A program made the translations under genes and the position numbers. Source: Streptomyces fulvorobeus (GTDB lineage Bacteria > Actinomycetota > Actinomycetes > Streptomycetales > Streptomycetaceae). Taken from it: a stretch of DNA of 64,000 nt. The stretch's first letter is position 1; each line of letters starts with the position of its first letter. Positions 54,617-62,109 of this stretch are shown here, one piece after another. The notes beneath the pieces were generated by a model. It made no database searches, was not told where the DNA came from, and saw nothing but the letters and a program-made list of their open reading frames with translations. The DNA is taken from positions 4,216,001 to 4,280,000 of the forward strand of contig NZ_BLWC01000001.1 of assembly GCF_013167895.1 (NCBI RefSeq). The letters run 5' to 3'.

Positions 54617-55371
54617 TGCGCTACCTCCGACTCCGTGAGCCACGTCCGGCCCGGGCTACCGAGGTCCACGCCATACTCCACGACCTGGCCCGCGCTATCG
54701 ATGAACTTTGCGGTCATGACGACCACTGGCTCCATTGGAGGGTTCGACGGGTCAAGCTCCAAAAGCTCTGCGTCTGCGGGCCTCAGCAAGCGTGCCGAGG
54801 CGCTGTCAATCCGGCGGGTGATCGGCCGCCCGGTGGCCTGGGCGATGAGCTGCAACGACGTGCCACCCGTGAGGCGGGCGTTCTCGGCGAGTTGGGGCAC
54901 CAGCTCGGCGTATGCAGCGGGAATCCATGAGGTCGAATGCGCGACGATGCCGCGACGATCGCGATACACCCTGCGGCGGCGGATAACGTCTGAGTCCGGC
55001 GTGATGTCCAAGGCTGCTGCCACATCGGCCGGCGCTGAGACCACCGACGCCTCATGTGAGTCGGACCGCTCACCCGCTCCCCAGCTTGATCCGCTGCGGT
55101 GGCCACGGTCCTGCCGCTGAGAGCCTGAGGACATCGGCGTGGGGCGGTCGATCACCTCGGTACCAATGCCGTGGATGCCTCGCACGAGCCCTTCGCCGCG
55201 AAGCTGCCGCAACGCCTTCTCGGCGGTGGCCGTACTGACTTTCCACTCCTGTGCCAGGGCCTTGATGCTGGGCAGAAGTGCGCCCGGTCGCAGTTGCCCT
55301 GACGTGATCAGCTCCGTGTAGTGAGCGGCGATCCGTGCGTACGGTGCCCGATGGCCGACCTGCTCCGGCAT
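54613..55371 (-). CDS. GntR/HutC-type repressor (KorSA-like)
   Basis: 252 residues. The N-terminal winged helix APYARIAAHYTELITSGQLR with LPSIKALAQEWKVSTATAEK is the GntR recognition region. The C-terminal UTRA/HutC effector domain includes IRRRRVYRDRRGIVAHSTSW and EPVVVMTAKFIDSAG. Related GntR proteins (KorSA in pSAM2) keep integrated elements silent. A good aaggag ribosome site precedes the ATG. The likely operator is the phased ccctaggg triple between this gene and the divergent sigma-like operon, which would make it a switch for both directions. Confidence 0.88.
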   Translation of the reverse strand: MPEQVGHRAPYARIAAHYTELITSGQLRPGALLPSIKALAQEWKVSTATAEKALRQLRGEGLVRGIHGIGTEVIDRPTPMSSGSQRQDRGHRSGSSWGAGERSDSHEASVVSAPADVAAALDITPDSDVIRRRRVYRDRRGIVAHSTSWIPAAYAELVPQLAENARLTGGTSLQLIAQATGRPITRRIDSASARLLRPADAELLELDPSNPPMEPVVVMTAKFIDSAGQVVEYGVDLGSPGRTWLTESEVAQ

Positions 55372-55415
55372 TTGTCAGCTCCTTCTCTCCGTTGATGCGT
55401 TCCCTAGCGTACCCC

Positions 55416-55449
55416 TTGACACCCTAGGGTGCCCTAGGGAACCCTAGGG
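55416..55449. promoter_or_regulatory. Triple CCCTAGGG operator next to TTGACA
   Basis: Three perfect ccctaggg palindromes at 55422, 55432 and 55442, exactly 10 bp apart (one helical turn), plus a weaker ccctagcg at 55402. TTGACA (55416-55421) abuts the first copy. It lies between the divergent GntR and sigma-like genes; cooperative GntR binding is the inference. Confidence 0.75.
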
Positions 55450-55517
55450 ATGTGCCCGCTGGTCGATCCGATCGGAGAGGCGCAGCAGCGCTATGCACTT
55501 GGTGCTGGTCGAAAGAA

Positions 55518-55540
55518 AGCCCTGGCCAAAGGCCAGGGCT
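55518..55540 (+). terminator. Hairpin in the leader of the sigma-like operon
   Basis: agccctggcc-aaa-ggccagggct, a perfect 10-bp stem with a 3-nt loop, ~70 nt before the sigma-like start. It could terminate, attenuate or protect the leader RNA. Confidence 0.6.
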
Positions 55541-55610
55541 CTCACAGGGGGCGGCTCCCTACCGCCAAGCAGAACGCCGCTCCCCTAACCCGCGAAGGGG
55601 TACATCCATC

Positions 55611-56510
55611 ATGCCTGGAACTGTCGCGAAGCGTAGGAGTCGGAGCTCTGGAACTGCCACGGGCAGTGGCCCGGGGGGTCGACGCTTAGAGAGTGGCGAG
55701 ATCGTCCCGCTGACGGCCGAGCAGTCCGATCGGCTTGCCGTGCTGTTCGATGCCTACGGGGACCGCTTGGTGCGGTTCGCCTACTCCCGGCTGTGCGGTA
55801 CCCGGATGGGAAACGGCGAGGCGTGGGCGCTGGCTGAGGATGTCGTTCAGTCCATGTGGGTGCGGGTGGCCCGCAGTGGAGCGTCCGACGTGCTGGGTCA
55901 CCCGGAATGGTCCGAGACGGAGACCCGCAAGGTCCTGTTCGTCCGGGTGAAGCGTGAGATTGCAGAGCACTTCGCGCTGATGCGGTCCTCCGAGACGGTG
56001 GTGGACTGGACGGAGCCCGCCACGTGCAACGCGCTGTGCCCGCTGCTGCCCAACCAGTGCGCCTGGGTCGACCTGCCCGACTACCTGGCCAGGATGGTGG
56101 CCGCGCTTCCGGAGCGAGAGCGGGAAGCGCTGCTGCTGAAGCTGGACGGCACGCCCCACAAGGTGATGGGCGAGCGTCTGGGGTGCAGCGAGTCCACCGC
56201 TGACCGGCTCGCGAAGACGGCGATCCTGCTCCTGCAGATCGACAACCCTGAGCTGTCCTGCGACCTGGTGGCCATGGAGTCGCTGCCGGAATGGGAGCAG
56301 CGCGCGCTGGCGGCACGGAGCGCGGCGCAGCGGGAAGTTCTCCTGCGGCTGGACGACGTGGCCCGGGGTGCGCTTCTGCTCAACGGAGACGTGCCCACGC
56401 GGGAGATCGCCAAGAGGCTGGGGGTCAGCCGGGAGCGAGTGATGGGGGCAACCGTGTGCGCCCCTGTGCTGCGCGCTCTGGGTGCCGAGGACATGGAGCA
56501 CGCGGCATGA
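55611..56510 (+). CDS. Sigma-70-like factor of the element
   Basis: 299 residues. A region-2-like stretch LFDAYGDRLVRFAYSRLCG with AEDVVQSMWVRVAR is followed by a region-4-like helix-turn-helix ALPEREREALLLKLDGTPHK / MGERLGCSESTADRLAK. A second C-terminal helix-turn-helix is REIAKRLGVSRERVMG. Two HTH segments make it longer than usual ECF factors. It heads an ATGA-coupled operon with the HNH and ATPase genes, so it may activate element replication or excision once the GntR repressor is relieved. ATG at 55611 chosen after gaagggg; upstream in-frame codons overlap the leader hairpin. Confidence 0.75.
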   Translation: MPGTVAKRRSRSSGTATGSGPGGRRLESGEIVPLTAEQSDRLAVLFDAYGDRLVRFAYSRLCGTRMGNGEAWALAEDVVQSMWVRVARSGASDVLGHPEWSETETRKVLFVRVKREIAEHFALMRSSETVVDWTEPATCNALCPLLPNQCAWVDLPDYLARMVAALPEREREALLLKLDGTPHKVMGERLGCSESTADRLAKTAILLLQIDNPELSCDLVAMESLPEWEQRALAARSAAQREVLLRLDDVARGALLLNGDVPTREIAKRLGVSRERVMGATVCAPVLRALGAEDMEHAA

Positions 56511-57091
56511 GGAACGGCCACCCGCTCAACTCTGCGCGTCGACGTCAGCGCAAGGAACAACTCGCCCGCCGCGACGGTCAGCGGTGCGCCTACTGCGCGC
56601 TGCCGTTCGTCTCGCTGCGGGAGGCGACCCTCGATCACGTCGTGCCGGTGTCCGTGCTGCGGACGTGGTCGGCAGGTGCGCTGGTGCTCGCCTGCCGACC
56701 GTGCAACCAGGCCAAAGCGGACCGGCTTCCGCTGTCGCTGGCGCTGCTGATCGTCTGGACGTACGGCCCCGACCTGCGTGACGAGCCGCGTCACACCCCC
56801 CGTCACACCGACCCGACCGACGACACGTTCACGGCCAACCGGTCGGTGTTCACCGACGCCGACGAGTCGAGTCGACCGGGCCCGGCACGGCTCGGTCCGG
56901 GGGAGGTGAACTGGCTGCTGCTGGCCCGACTCGTTCACGCTGGCACGGCTGGTGAACGGTCGACCCCTGACCAGACGAAACACCGCCAACAGGATCGTCG
57001 TGCGGTGCGGGTCGGTCGACTCGCGCACCCCCGGCGGACCGCCCGACTGAACACGTGTGAACAGCCGACAGATCGAGGGGTGAGCGCATGA
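56507..57091 (+). CDS. HNH endonuclease-like protein
   Basis: 194 residues. CAYC (near residue 25) and CRPC (near residue 63) form a zinc pair around LDHVVPVSVLRTW and NQAKADRL, the H-N-N/K core of small HNH nucleases. The C-terminal half is Arg/Thr-rich and probably disordered; part of its DNA contains repeated gtgaac words that may be selected as DNA rather than protein. The ATG overlaps the sigma-like stop (ATGA) and its own stop overlaps the ATPase start. In small mobile elements such nucleases nick or process DNA for replication or packaging. Confidence 0.82.
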   Translation: MRNGHPLNSARRRQRKEQLARRDGQRCAYCALPFVSLREATLDHVVPVSVLRTWSAGALVLACRPCNQAKADRLPLSLALLIVWTYGPDLRDEPRHTPRHTDPTDDTFTANRSVFTDADESSRPGPARLGPGEVNWLLLARLVHAGTAGERSTPDQTKHRQQDRRAVRVGRLAHPRRTARLNTCEQPTDRGVSA

Positions 57092-57210
57092 ACACCGACA
57101 TCCAGCACGTGAACGGTCACCCCCGACCGATCGACCCCGCCAACCCGACCGGGCCGCCGCCCGTGAACACCGATCGGCCCGGCGTGAACACCGGCCGCCC
57201 GACCGTGAAC
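56827..57210. repeat. GTGAAC iteron-like array across the HNH-ATPase junction
   Basis: Seven gtgaac (56906, 56952, 57057, 57109, 57163, 57184, 57205) and three gttcac (56827, 56848, 56933). The last three forward copies form exact 21-bp tandem units starting gtgaacacc; the first two reverse copies are also 21 bp apart. Candidate replication-origin iterons embedded in coding DNA. Confidence 0.6.
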
Positions 57211-58764
57211 ACCCCCCGGTCGGGCGGGAAGTCGGGTGATGAGTCAGGCAAGAAGCCGTCAGCCGCCACCCGGCTCGTGGGACTGGCGCGGGAGCGGTAC
57301 ACCTTCGTCATGTCGACCGACGCCCGCCCCTACGCGGTCGCCATCGACGGCCCGAACCTCGCCCTCCCCCTGCGGGGCAAGACCGGAGTTCGGCAGCGTC
57401 TCGCCCGCCTGTACGCGGACACGTTCGACGGGGATGTTGCCTCGCAATCGGCCCTGGCGGACGCCATGACGGTCCTGGAGGGGATCGCGGAGGACAACGA
57501 CCCCGTGCCCGTGCATCTGCGGGTCGGCTCCACCTCGGACGGGCGGATCGTGGTCGACCTCGGCACCGCTGACGGCCGCGCGGTCGTGGTGTCCGCCGGC
57601 CGCTGGGAGGTCGTGGACCGGGCCCCGGTTCTCTTCCGCCGCTCCGGCGCCATGGCGCCCATGCCCGTGCCCGTCCGCACCCCGGACGGCCTGGCCCGGT
57701 TCCACTCCATGCTGAACATGGACGAGAGCGCGTTCCGGCAGATGGCGGCGTGGATGGCGGCGGCCTGGCTGCCCGACATCCCCCACCCGATCCTGACGTG
57801 CAAGGGCGAGCAGGGCACTGGCAAGTCCATGACGGCTCAGATGGCCATCAATCTCATCGACCCTTCCCCGGCTGCCAGGCGCAGTCAGCCGCGCGACGAG
57901 AAAGCATGGTCCCGGCAGGCGTTCACCTCGTGGGCATTGTGCCTGGACAACATCAGCACGATCCCCCGGTGGCTGTCAGACACCCTATGCAAGGCCGTCA
58001 CCGGTGACGGGGTCGTGGACCGGGCCCTGTTCACCGATGACGACGTGGTGGTGCTCTCCTTCCGCAGGGTGCTGGCCATGACGACCATCGACGCGGGAGC
58101 TCTCGCGGGAGACCTGGCGGAGCGGGTCCTGATGGTGGAACTGCAACTCATCGACGGCAACCGGCGCCGCTCAGAGGAAGAACTCGACGCCGCGTTCGCG
58201 GAAGCCCGCCCCGCGGTTCTCGGTGGCCTGCTGGACCTGCTGGCCGGAGTGCTGGAAGTGCTGCCGTCGATCCGGCTGGACTCCATGCCGCGCATGGCGG
58301 ACTTCGCCCGCGTCCTGGCCGCCGTCGACCAAGTCACCGGCTGGCAGACCCTCCCGGACTACCTGGCCGCGTCCTCGAACGTCGCCAGCGACGCGTTGGA
58401 AGGCGACACCTTCGGCACCGCTCTCGCCGCGCTGGTGACACGGGCCGGGACGTGGACGGGGACCGCCGCGCAACTCCTCGAACAGCTCCAACCCGCCAGC
58501 GGGGTACGGCCTCCTGACTGGCCCAAGGACCCGACCCGGGCGTCAGGGAGGGTCAAGCGGCTGGCCCCGCTCCTGCGGTCCATCGGGATCACCGTAGACG
58601 ACACGCAGCGTAGTAAAGACCCCGATCGCCGTCGCCTGCTGATCCTCACCCGGACCCAGCCGGAGGACACGTCAGCGTCCGCACTCTCCGAGCCCGACCA
58701 AGCCTCTCTCTGGCCGGAGGAACCCCCGCCGGACCCGGACAACTTCCCGCCTGACCTGCACTGA
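57088..58764 (+). CDS. P-loop ATPase, primase-associated helicase-like replication protein
   Basis: 558 residues. The N-terminus has a repeated VNT-x4 pattern (VNTDRPG, VNTGRPT, VNTPRSG) encoded by 21-bp DNA repeats. The core resembles phage/element primase-helicase ATPases: LTCKGEQGTGKSMTAQMAI (Walker A, near residue 243), WALCLDNISTIPRWLSDTLC (Walker-B-like) and DVVVLSFRRVLAMTTIDAG (sensor-like). The C-terminus (GRVKRLAPLLRSIGITV) resembles a winged helix. Likely the element's replication initiator or helicase; a separate primase is not visible, so host primase may be used. ATG overlaps the HNH stop. Confidence 0.75.
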   Translation: MNTDIQHVNGHPRPIDPANPTGPPPVNTDRPGVNTGRPTVNTPRSGGKSGDESGKKPSAATRLVGLARERYTFVMSTDARPYAVAIDGPNLALPLRGKTGVRQRLARLYADTFDGDVASQSALADAMTVLEGIAEDNDPVPVHLRVGSTSDGRIVVDLGTADGRAVVVSAGRWEVVDRAPVLFRRSGAMAPMPVPVRTPDGLARFHSMLNMDESAFRQMAAWMAAAWLPDIPHPILTCKGEQGTGKSMTAQMAINLIDPSPAARRSQPRDEKAWSRQAFTSWALCLDNISTIPRWLSDTLCKAVTGDGVVDRALFTDDDVVVLSFRRVLAMTTIDAGALAGDLAERVLMVELQLIDGNRRRSEEELDAAFAEARPAVLGGLLDLLAGVLEVLPSIRLDSMPRMADFARVLAAVDQVTGWQTLPDYLAASSNVASDALEGDTFGTALAALVTRAGTWTGTAAQLLEQLQPASGVRPPDWPKDPTRASGRVKRLAPLLRSIGITVDDTQRSKDPDRRRLLILTRTQPEDTSASALSEPDQASLWPEEPPPDPDNFPPDLH

Positions 58765-58822
58765 CACGACCGGAACCTTCCGGGCCGGGCCGCCGCACAG
58801 CGGCCCGGACGTGTCACCCGCT

Positions 58823-58954
58823 GCGGACGCTGAAGCCGTCCAGCGTCCGCAGCGTCCGCAGCAGCGTCCGCCCATCGCACCCCAACTGACCTGCACAAAC
58901 CGGAGAGTGCGGACGCTGGGGCGCTCTGGACGCTGGCTTACACCAACTCTCTAG
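58823..58954. repeat. Second AGCGTCCGC module between ATPase and excisionase genes
   Basis: Words at 58842, 58851, 58863 (forward) and 58823, 58909 (reverse), with a tgacctgc box at 58887. It ends with cttacaccaactctctag, the inverted near-copy (25 of 27 bp including the adjacent word) of the start of the 53241 module 5.7 kb away. Confidence 0.75.
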
Positions 58955-59014
58955 TACGGCACCCCGGTACACCCTCCGCGCACCGCACCCCGGACACGAG
59001 GAGTCACCACCGCC

Positions 59015-59236
59015 ATGCCCACCGACCCCCGCGCGATCCTCCGCGCAGGACTCCCGGACCGATACCTCACCCCCGAAGACCTCGCCGCGATGCTCGCCGT
59101 CCCGATCGAGACCGTCTACCACTGGCGCAAGCAGCGCATCGGCCCGCCAGGCTTCCGCGTCGGCCGGCACGTCCGCTACGACCCCGCCGCCGTCCGCGCC
59201 TGGGTCGACCAGCAGACAGCCCGCGACACCGCCTGA
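59015..59236 (+). CDS. Excisionase-like helix-turn-helix protein
   Basis: 73 residues: YLTPEDLAAMLAVPIETVYH with WRKQRIGPPGFRVGRHVRYD, a MerR-type winged helix of the HTH_17 family used by excisionases and AlpA-like regulators. It sits upstream of the integrase in the usual recombination-module order. Expected to bend attachment-site DNA and promote excision, or to regulate int. ATG preceded by cgaggag. Confidence 0.88.
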   Translation: MPTDPRAILRAGLPDRYLTPEDLAAMLAVPIETVYHWRKQRIGPPGFRVGRHVRYDPAAVRAWVDQQTARDTA

Positions 59237-59334
59237 CCCGCCGGGGTAAAGCCCACCCCCTCTACCCGGGAGCTCCCGGCGACCCGCCTACCGAGGCGCC
59301 GCCGGGGCTCCGCCCACCTCTCGTCGGTAGAGGG

Positions 59335-59620
59335 GGCCCCTTTACCCCGTAGCGGGGCAGGTAAGGGCCTCCCACCTGCGAGGTAAGGCCGGTAAAGGGG
59401 CCGGGACAGCCACCCGTACAGGCCGGTTTCACCAGGGAGGCAGAGCCGTCCCGCTCAGGGAGGCAGGGAAAACTCCCTCACCGCCTCCCTGACCCGCCTC
59501 CCTCTGCCTGATCAGCGCAAACAGCCGTCAGGGAGGCAGGGAGGCGCCACCCCGCACACCCAGAAAGCCCCCTCAGAACAGCACACCGGGGCGGCACCCG
59601 CCGCCTCCCTGCCCCGTACT
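59335..59620. repeat. GGTAAAGG and AGGGAGGCAG repeat modules between xis and int
   Basis: ggcccctttacc (59335-59346) pairs with ggtaaaggggcc (59391-59402) around cacctgcgagg, a variant of the TGACCTGC box. Then agggaggcag occurs at 59434, 59457 and 59530 facing several cctccct copies (around 59483, 59497 and 59603). No gene in this ~400-bp gap. Confidence 0.65.
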
Positions 59621-59641
59621 CACCGAAGGGACTCAGCCCAC

Positions 59642-60877
59642 ATGGCTGGCCACATCCAAGACCGCTGGTTCAAGACCGAGACCACCCCCGGCGGCAAGAC
59701 CGTCCGCACCAAAACCGACCGCCACGGCACCGGGATGCGCTACCGCGCCCGCTACGTCAGCCCGGACGGGACGGAGAAGTCGAAGTCCTTCCCGGACGGC
59801 CAGAAGCGCCGTGCTGAGGCGTGGCTGTCTCAGGTCGAGGCGGACATGACGCGCGGCCACTACATCGACCCGCGCGCCGGGCGCCTCACGGTTCGGCAGC
59901 ATGCTGATCGCTGGCTGGCGTCCCTGACTCAAGACCCCGGGACGTTCGTCGGCACCAAGCAGCGGATCCGCCTGCACGTGGTGCCGTATCTGGGTAGCCG
60001 ATCGCTGGACTCGCTCAGGCCCATCCACATCCGGGAATGGTTGAGGAAGCTCGAAGACGCGGGAGTTGCCCTGTCGTACCAGCGGGTCATCTTCGCCAAC
60101 CTCAACGCGATGCTGGGGGCGGCCGTGGACGACCGCCTGATCCCTGAGAACCCGTGCCGCTCGTCCTCGGTCAAGACACCCAAGCCCGAACCGCGACGGA
60201 TCACGCCGTGGTCCCGGGAGCGTGTATTGGCGGTGCGCTCGGAGCTGCCCGCCAGGTACCGGGCGGTCGTGGACTTGGCCGGCGGGTGCGGCATGAGGCA
60301 AGGCGAAGTGCTCGGCCTCTCTGTGGATGACGTGGACGTACCCGAAGGCGTGGTTCACATCGTCCGGCAGGTCAAGCTCATCAACGGACGGCAGGTGTTC
60401 GCCCTCCCCAAGGGAGGCAAGGCGCGCACGGTCCCGTTGCCCGAAGTTGTCGCTCGTGCACTTGAGGCGCACCTCGCGGAGTTCGCGCCCAAGCCCGTGA
60501 CGTTGCCGTGGCGGTCGGTCGATGGCCCGCCCACAACGGCCAACCTGTACTTCCGCAACGCTGAGGGGCGCGCCGTGATCCGCACCACCTTCAACACCAA
60601 GGCATGGCAACCCGCTCTGGACGCTTCCGACGTGCCGCGCGGCCGAGAGAACGGGATGCACGCGCTACGGCACTTCTACGCGTCCGTCTTGCTGGACGCA
60701 GGGGAGAGCATCAAGGCTCTGTCCGAGTACCTCGGGCACCATGATCCGGGGTTCACCCTGCGGACGTACACCCACCTCATGCCGAGCAGCGAGAAGCGTA
60801 CGCGTGAGGCGGTGAACCTGGCCTTCGGGGACGGCCCGAAGCCCGATCACGGCCCCACGACGGCCCAGAGTGACTGA
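59642..60877 (+). CDS. int: Tyrosine site-specific integrase
   Basis: 411 residues. N-terminal arm-binding region (MRYRARYVSPDGTEKSKSFP), core-binding SAM-like domain (LTVRQHADRWLASLTQDPGT), then the catalytic domain with Arg in AGGCGMRQGEVLGLS, Lys region PKGGKARTVPLP, MHALRHFYASVLL (His-x-x-Arg), YLGHHDPGFT (His) and the nucleophile Tyr in RTYTHLMPSSEKR. All catalytic residues are present, so it should be active. It ends 36 nt from the att core in hisN. Family common to Streptomyces AICEs and phages. Confidence 0.95.
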   Translation: MAGHIQDRWFKTETTPGGKTVRTKTDRHGTGMRYRARYVSPDGTEKSKSFPDGQKRRAEAWLSQVEADMTRGHYIDPRAGRLTVRQHADRWLASLTQDPGTFVGTKQRIRLHVVPYLGSRSLDSLRPIHIREWLRKLEDAGVALSYQRVIFANLNAMLGAAVDDRLIPENPCRSSSVKTPKPEPRRITPWSRERVLAVRSELPARYRAVVDLAGGCGMRQGEVLGLSVDDVDVPEGVVHIVRQVKLINGRQVFALPKGGKARTVPLPEVVARALEAHLAEFAPKPVTLPWRSVDGPPTTANLYFRNAEGRAVIRTTFNTKAWQPALDASDVPRGRENGMHALRHFYASVLLDAGESIKALSEYLGHHDPGFTLRTYTHLMPSSEKRTREAVNLAFGDGPKPDHGPTTAQSD

Positions 60878-60913
60878 TGAAGGGGGGAAAGTGCAGGTCA
60901 GGTGGGTAGCCCT

Positions 60914-60927
60914 GTCAGTAGCGCTGG
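60914..60927. repeat. attR core overlapping the end of hisN
   Basis: gtcagtagcgctgg; on the minus strand it reads through the Gln-Arg-Tyr-stop end of hisN. The preserved codons explain why integration does not disrupt the gene. A gcaggtca box lies 14 bp to the left (60893-60900). Confidence 0.8.
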
Positions 60928-61715
60928 TTGAGATAGCCCAGCAGTTCGTCGTGGAGCAGTCCGTTGGAGGCCGCCGCGTCGGAGCCGCCGGGGCCGGGGA
61001 CACCGTCGAGGCTGGTGAAGCTCCCGCCCGCCTCCTGGACGATGATCGCGTTCGCGGCCATGTCCCACAGGGACAGCTCGGGCTCCGCGCAGATGTCGAC
61101 CGAACCGTCGGCGACCATCATGTACGGCCAGAAGTCCCCGTAACCCCGCGTGCGCCAGCAGGCCCGGCTGAGGTCCAGGAAGCCGTCGAGCCGCCCCTGC
61201 TCCTCCCAGCCGGTCAGTGAGGAGTACGCGAACGAGGAGTCGGCGATCCGCTCCACCTTCGACACGTGGAGCCGGGTCGCTGAGGTCAGGCTGCGGCCGG
61301 AGAACGCGCCGGCGCCCTTCGCCGCCCACCACCTGCGGCTGAGCGCGGGGGCCGACACCACGCCGACGACGGGCTGGAAGCCGTTCTCGCCGGCCTCCAT
61401 CAGTGCGATCAGCGTCGCCCACACCGGTACGCCGCGTACGTAGTTCTTGGTGCCGTCGATCGGGTCGATGACCCAGCGCCGCGGGCCCGTGCCCTCGACG
61501 CCGAACTCCTCGCCGAGGATCGCGTCGCGTGGGCGGGCCCGGTGCAGATGGCCGCGGATCAGTTCCTCGGCGTGCTTGTCGGCCTCGCTCACCGGAGTCA
61601 TGTCCGGCTTCGTCTCCACCTTCAGGTCGAGAGCCTTGAACCGGTCCATCGTCGCCGCGTCGGCGGCGTCCGCCAGTACGTGGGCGAGACGCAGATCATC
61701 GTGGTAATCGGGCAT
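60915..61715 (-). CDS. hisN: Histidinol-phosphatase (inositol-monophosphatase fold)
   Basis: 266 residues. Mg-dependent phosphatase motifs: ILGEEFG (metal Glu), WVIDPIDGTKNYVRG (metal Asp, DPIDGT) and LSLWDMAANAIIVQEAGG (WDxAA). Actinobacterial members of this size act as HisN, the histidinol-phosphate phosphatase of histidine synthesis; inositol monophosphatase is the alternative. ATG at 61715 (MPDYHDDLRLAH) chosen; a longer frame reaches 61754. Its last codons and stop are the attachment site of the adjacent integrated element, so the 3' untranslated region has been replaced by element DNA. Confidence 0.85.
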   Translation of the reverse strand: MPDYHDDLRLAHVLADAADAATMDRFKALDLKVETKPDMTPVSEADKHAEELIRGHLHRARPRDAILGEEFGVEGTGPRRWVIDPIDGTKNYVRGVPVWATLIALMEAGENGFQPVVGVVSAPALSRRWWAAKGAGAFSGRSLTSATRLHVSKVERIADSSFAYSSLTGWEEQGRLDGFLDLSRACWRTRGYGDFWPYMMVADGSVDICAEPELSLWDMAANAIIVQEAGGSFTSLDGVPGPGGSDAAASNGLLHDELLGYLNQRY

Positions 61716-61785
61716 GCCGTCACAGTATCCACAGCCGTCGGCAAGGGGCCACACGCCCTGGTGACCCGCGTGGGACCCGGGTGGC

Positions 61786-62109
61786 TCAGTGCGAGGAGCC
61801 GGAGAGCTGGAGGCCGATCACCCCGATGATCACGAACGAGATGGAGACCAGTTTGAGCGTGGACACCACGTCGTCGAGGAAGACCATCCCGTAGATCGCC
61901 GTACCGGCCGCGCCGATCCCGGTCCACACCGCGTACGCCGGGCCCACGTCCAGCCGCTTCAGCGCGAGCGTCAGCAGCCCGAAGCTGCCGAGCGCGAACA
62001 CGCAGAACGCGATCGTGGGCCAGAGCCGGGTGAATCCGTGCGAGAGCTTCAGACACACCGCGAAGCCGGTCTCCAGGATTCCTGCGACCACGACCAGCAG
62101 CCACGCCAT
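61786..62109 (-). CDS. sugE: SMR-family transporter (SugE/Gdx-like)
   Basis: 107 residues, four membrane helices. The proton-coupling Glu lies in helix 1 (VVAGILETGFAV). WTGIGAAGTAIYGMVFL in helix 3 is the SugE/Gdx signature rather than EmrE. Gdx-type proteins export guanidinium and some quaternary ammonium ions. A strong gggagga ribosome site precedes the ATG. I looked for a guanidine riboswitch in the ~100 bp upstream and did not recognise one. Confidence 0.88.
   Translation of the reverse strand: MAWLLVVVAGILETGFAVCLKLSHGFTRLWPTIAFCVFALGSFGLLTLALKRLDVGPAYAVWTGIGAAGTAIYGMVFLDDVVSTLKLVSISFVIIGVIGLQLSGSSH

Larger units (their letters stand above)
49394..60927. mobile_element. Integrated 11.5-kb element at the 3' end of hisN
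   Basis: Bounded by identical 14-bp sequences gtcagtagcgctgg. The right copy includes the last three codons and stop of hisN and lies 36 nt from a tyrosine integrase gene. Contents: low-GC cargo gene, hairpin-rich non-coding block, P-loop kinase + GntR repressor, sigma-like/HNH/ATPase operon, excisionase-like gene and integrase. Genes on either side of it are chromosomal. No TraB/FtsK, relaxase, capsid or terminase was found, so transfer must rely on helpers, on an unrecognised gene, or be lost. Closest known styles are AICEs and phage satellites. Confidence 0.85.

Noticed and set aside
49394..60927. Conjugative (TraB/FtsK) or phage structural genes in the element
   Set aside because: Looked for an FtsK-like ATPase, relaxase, terminase, portal and capsid signatures; the only P-loop proteins are the helicase-like ATPase and the small kinase.
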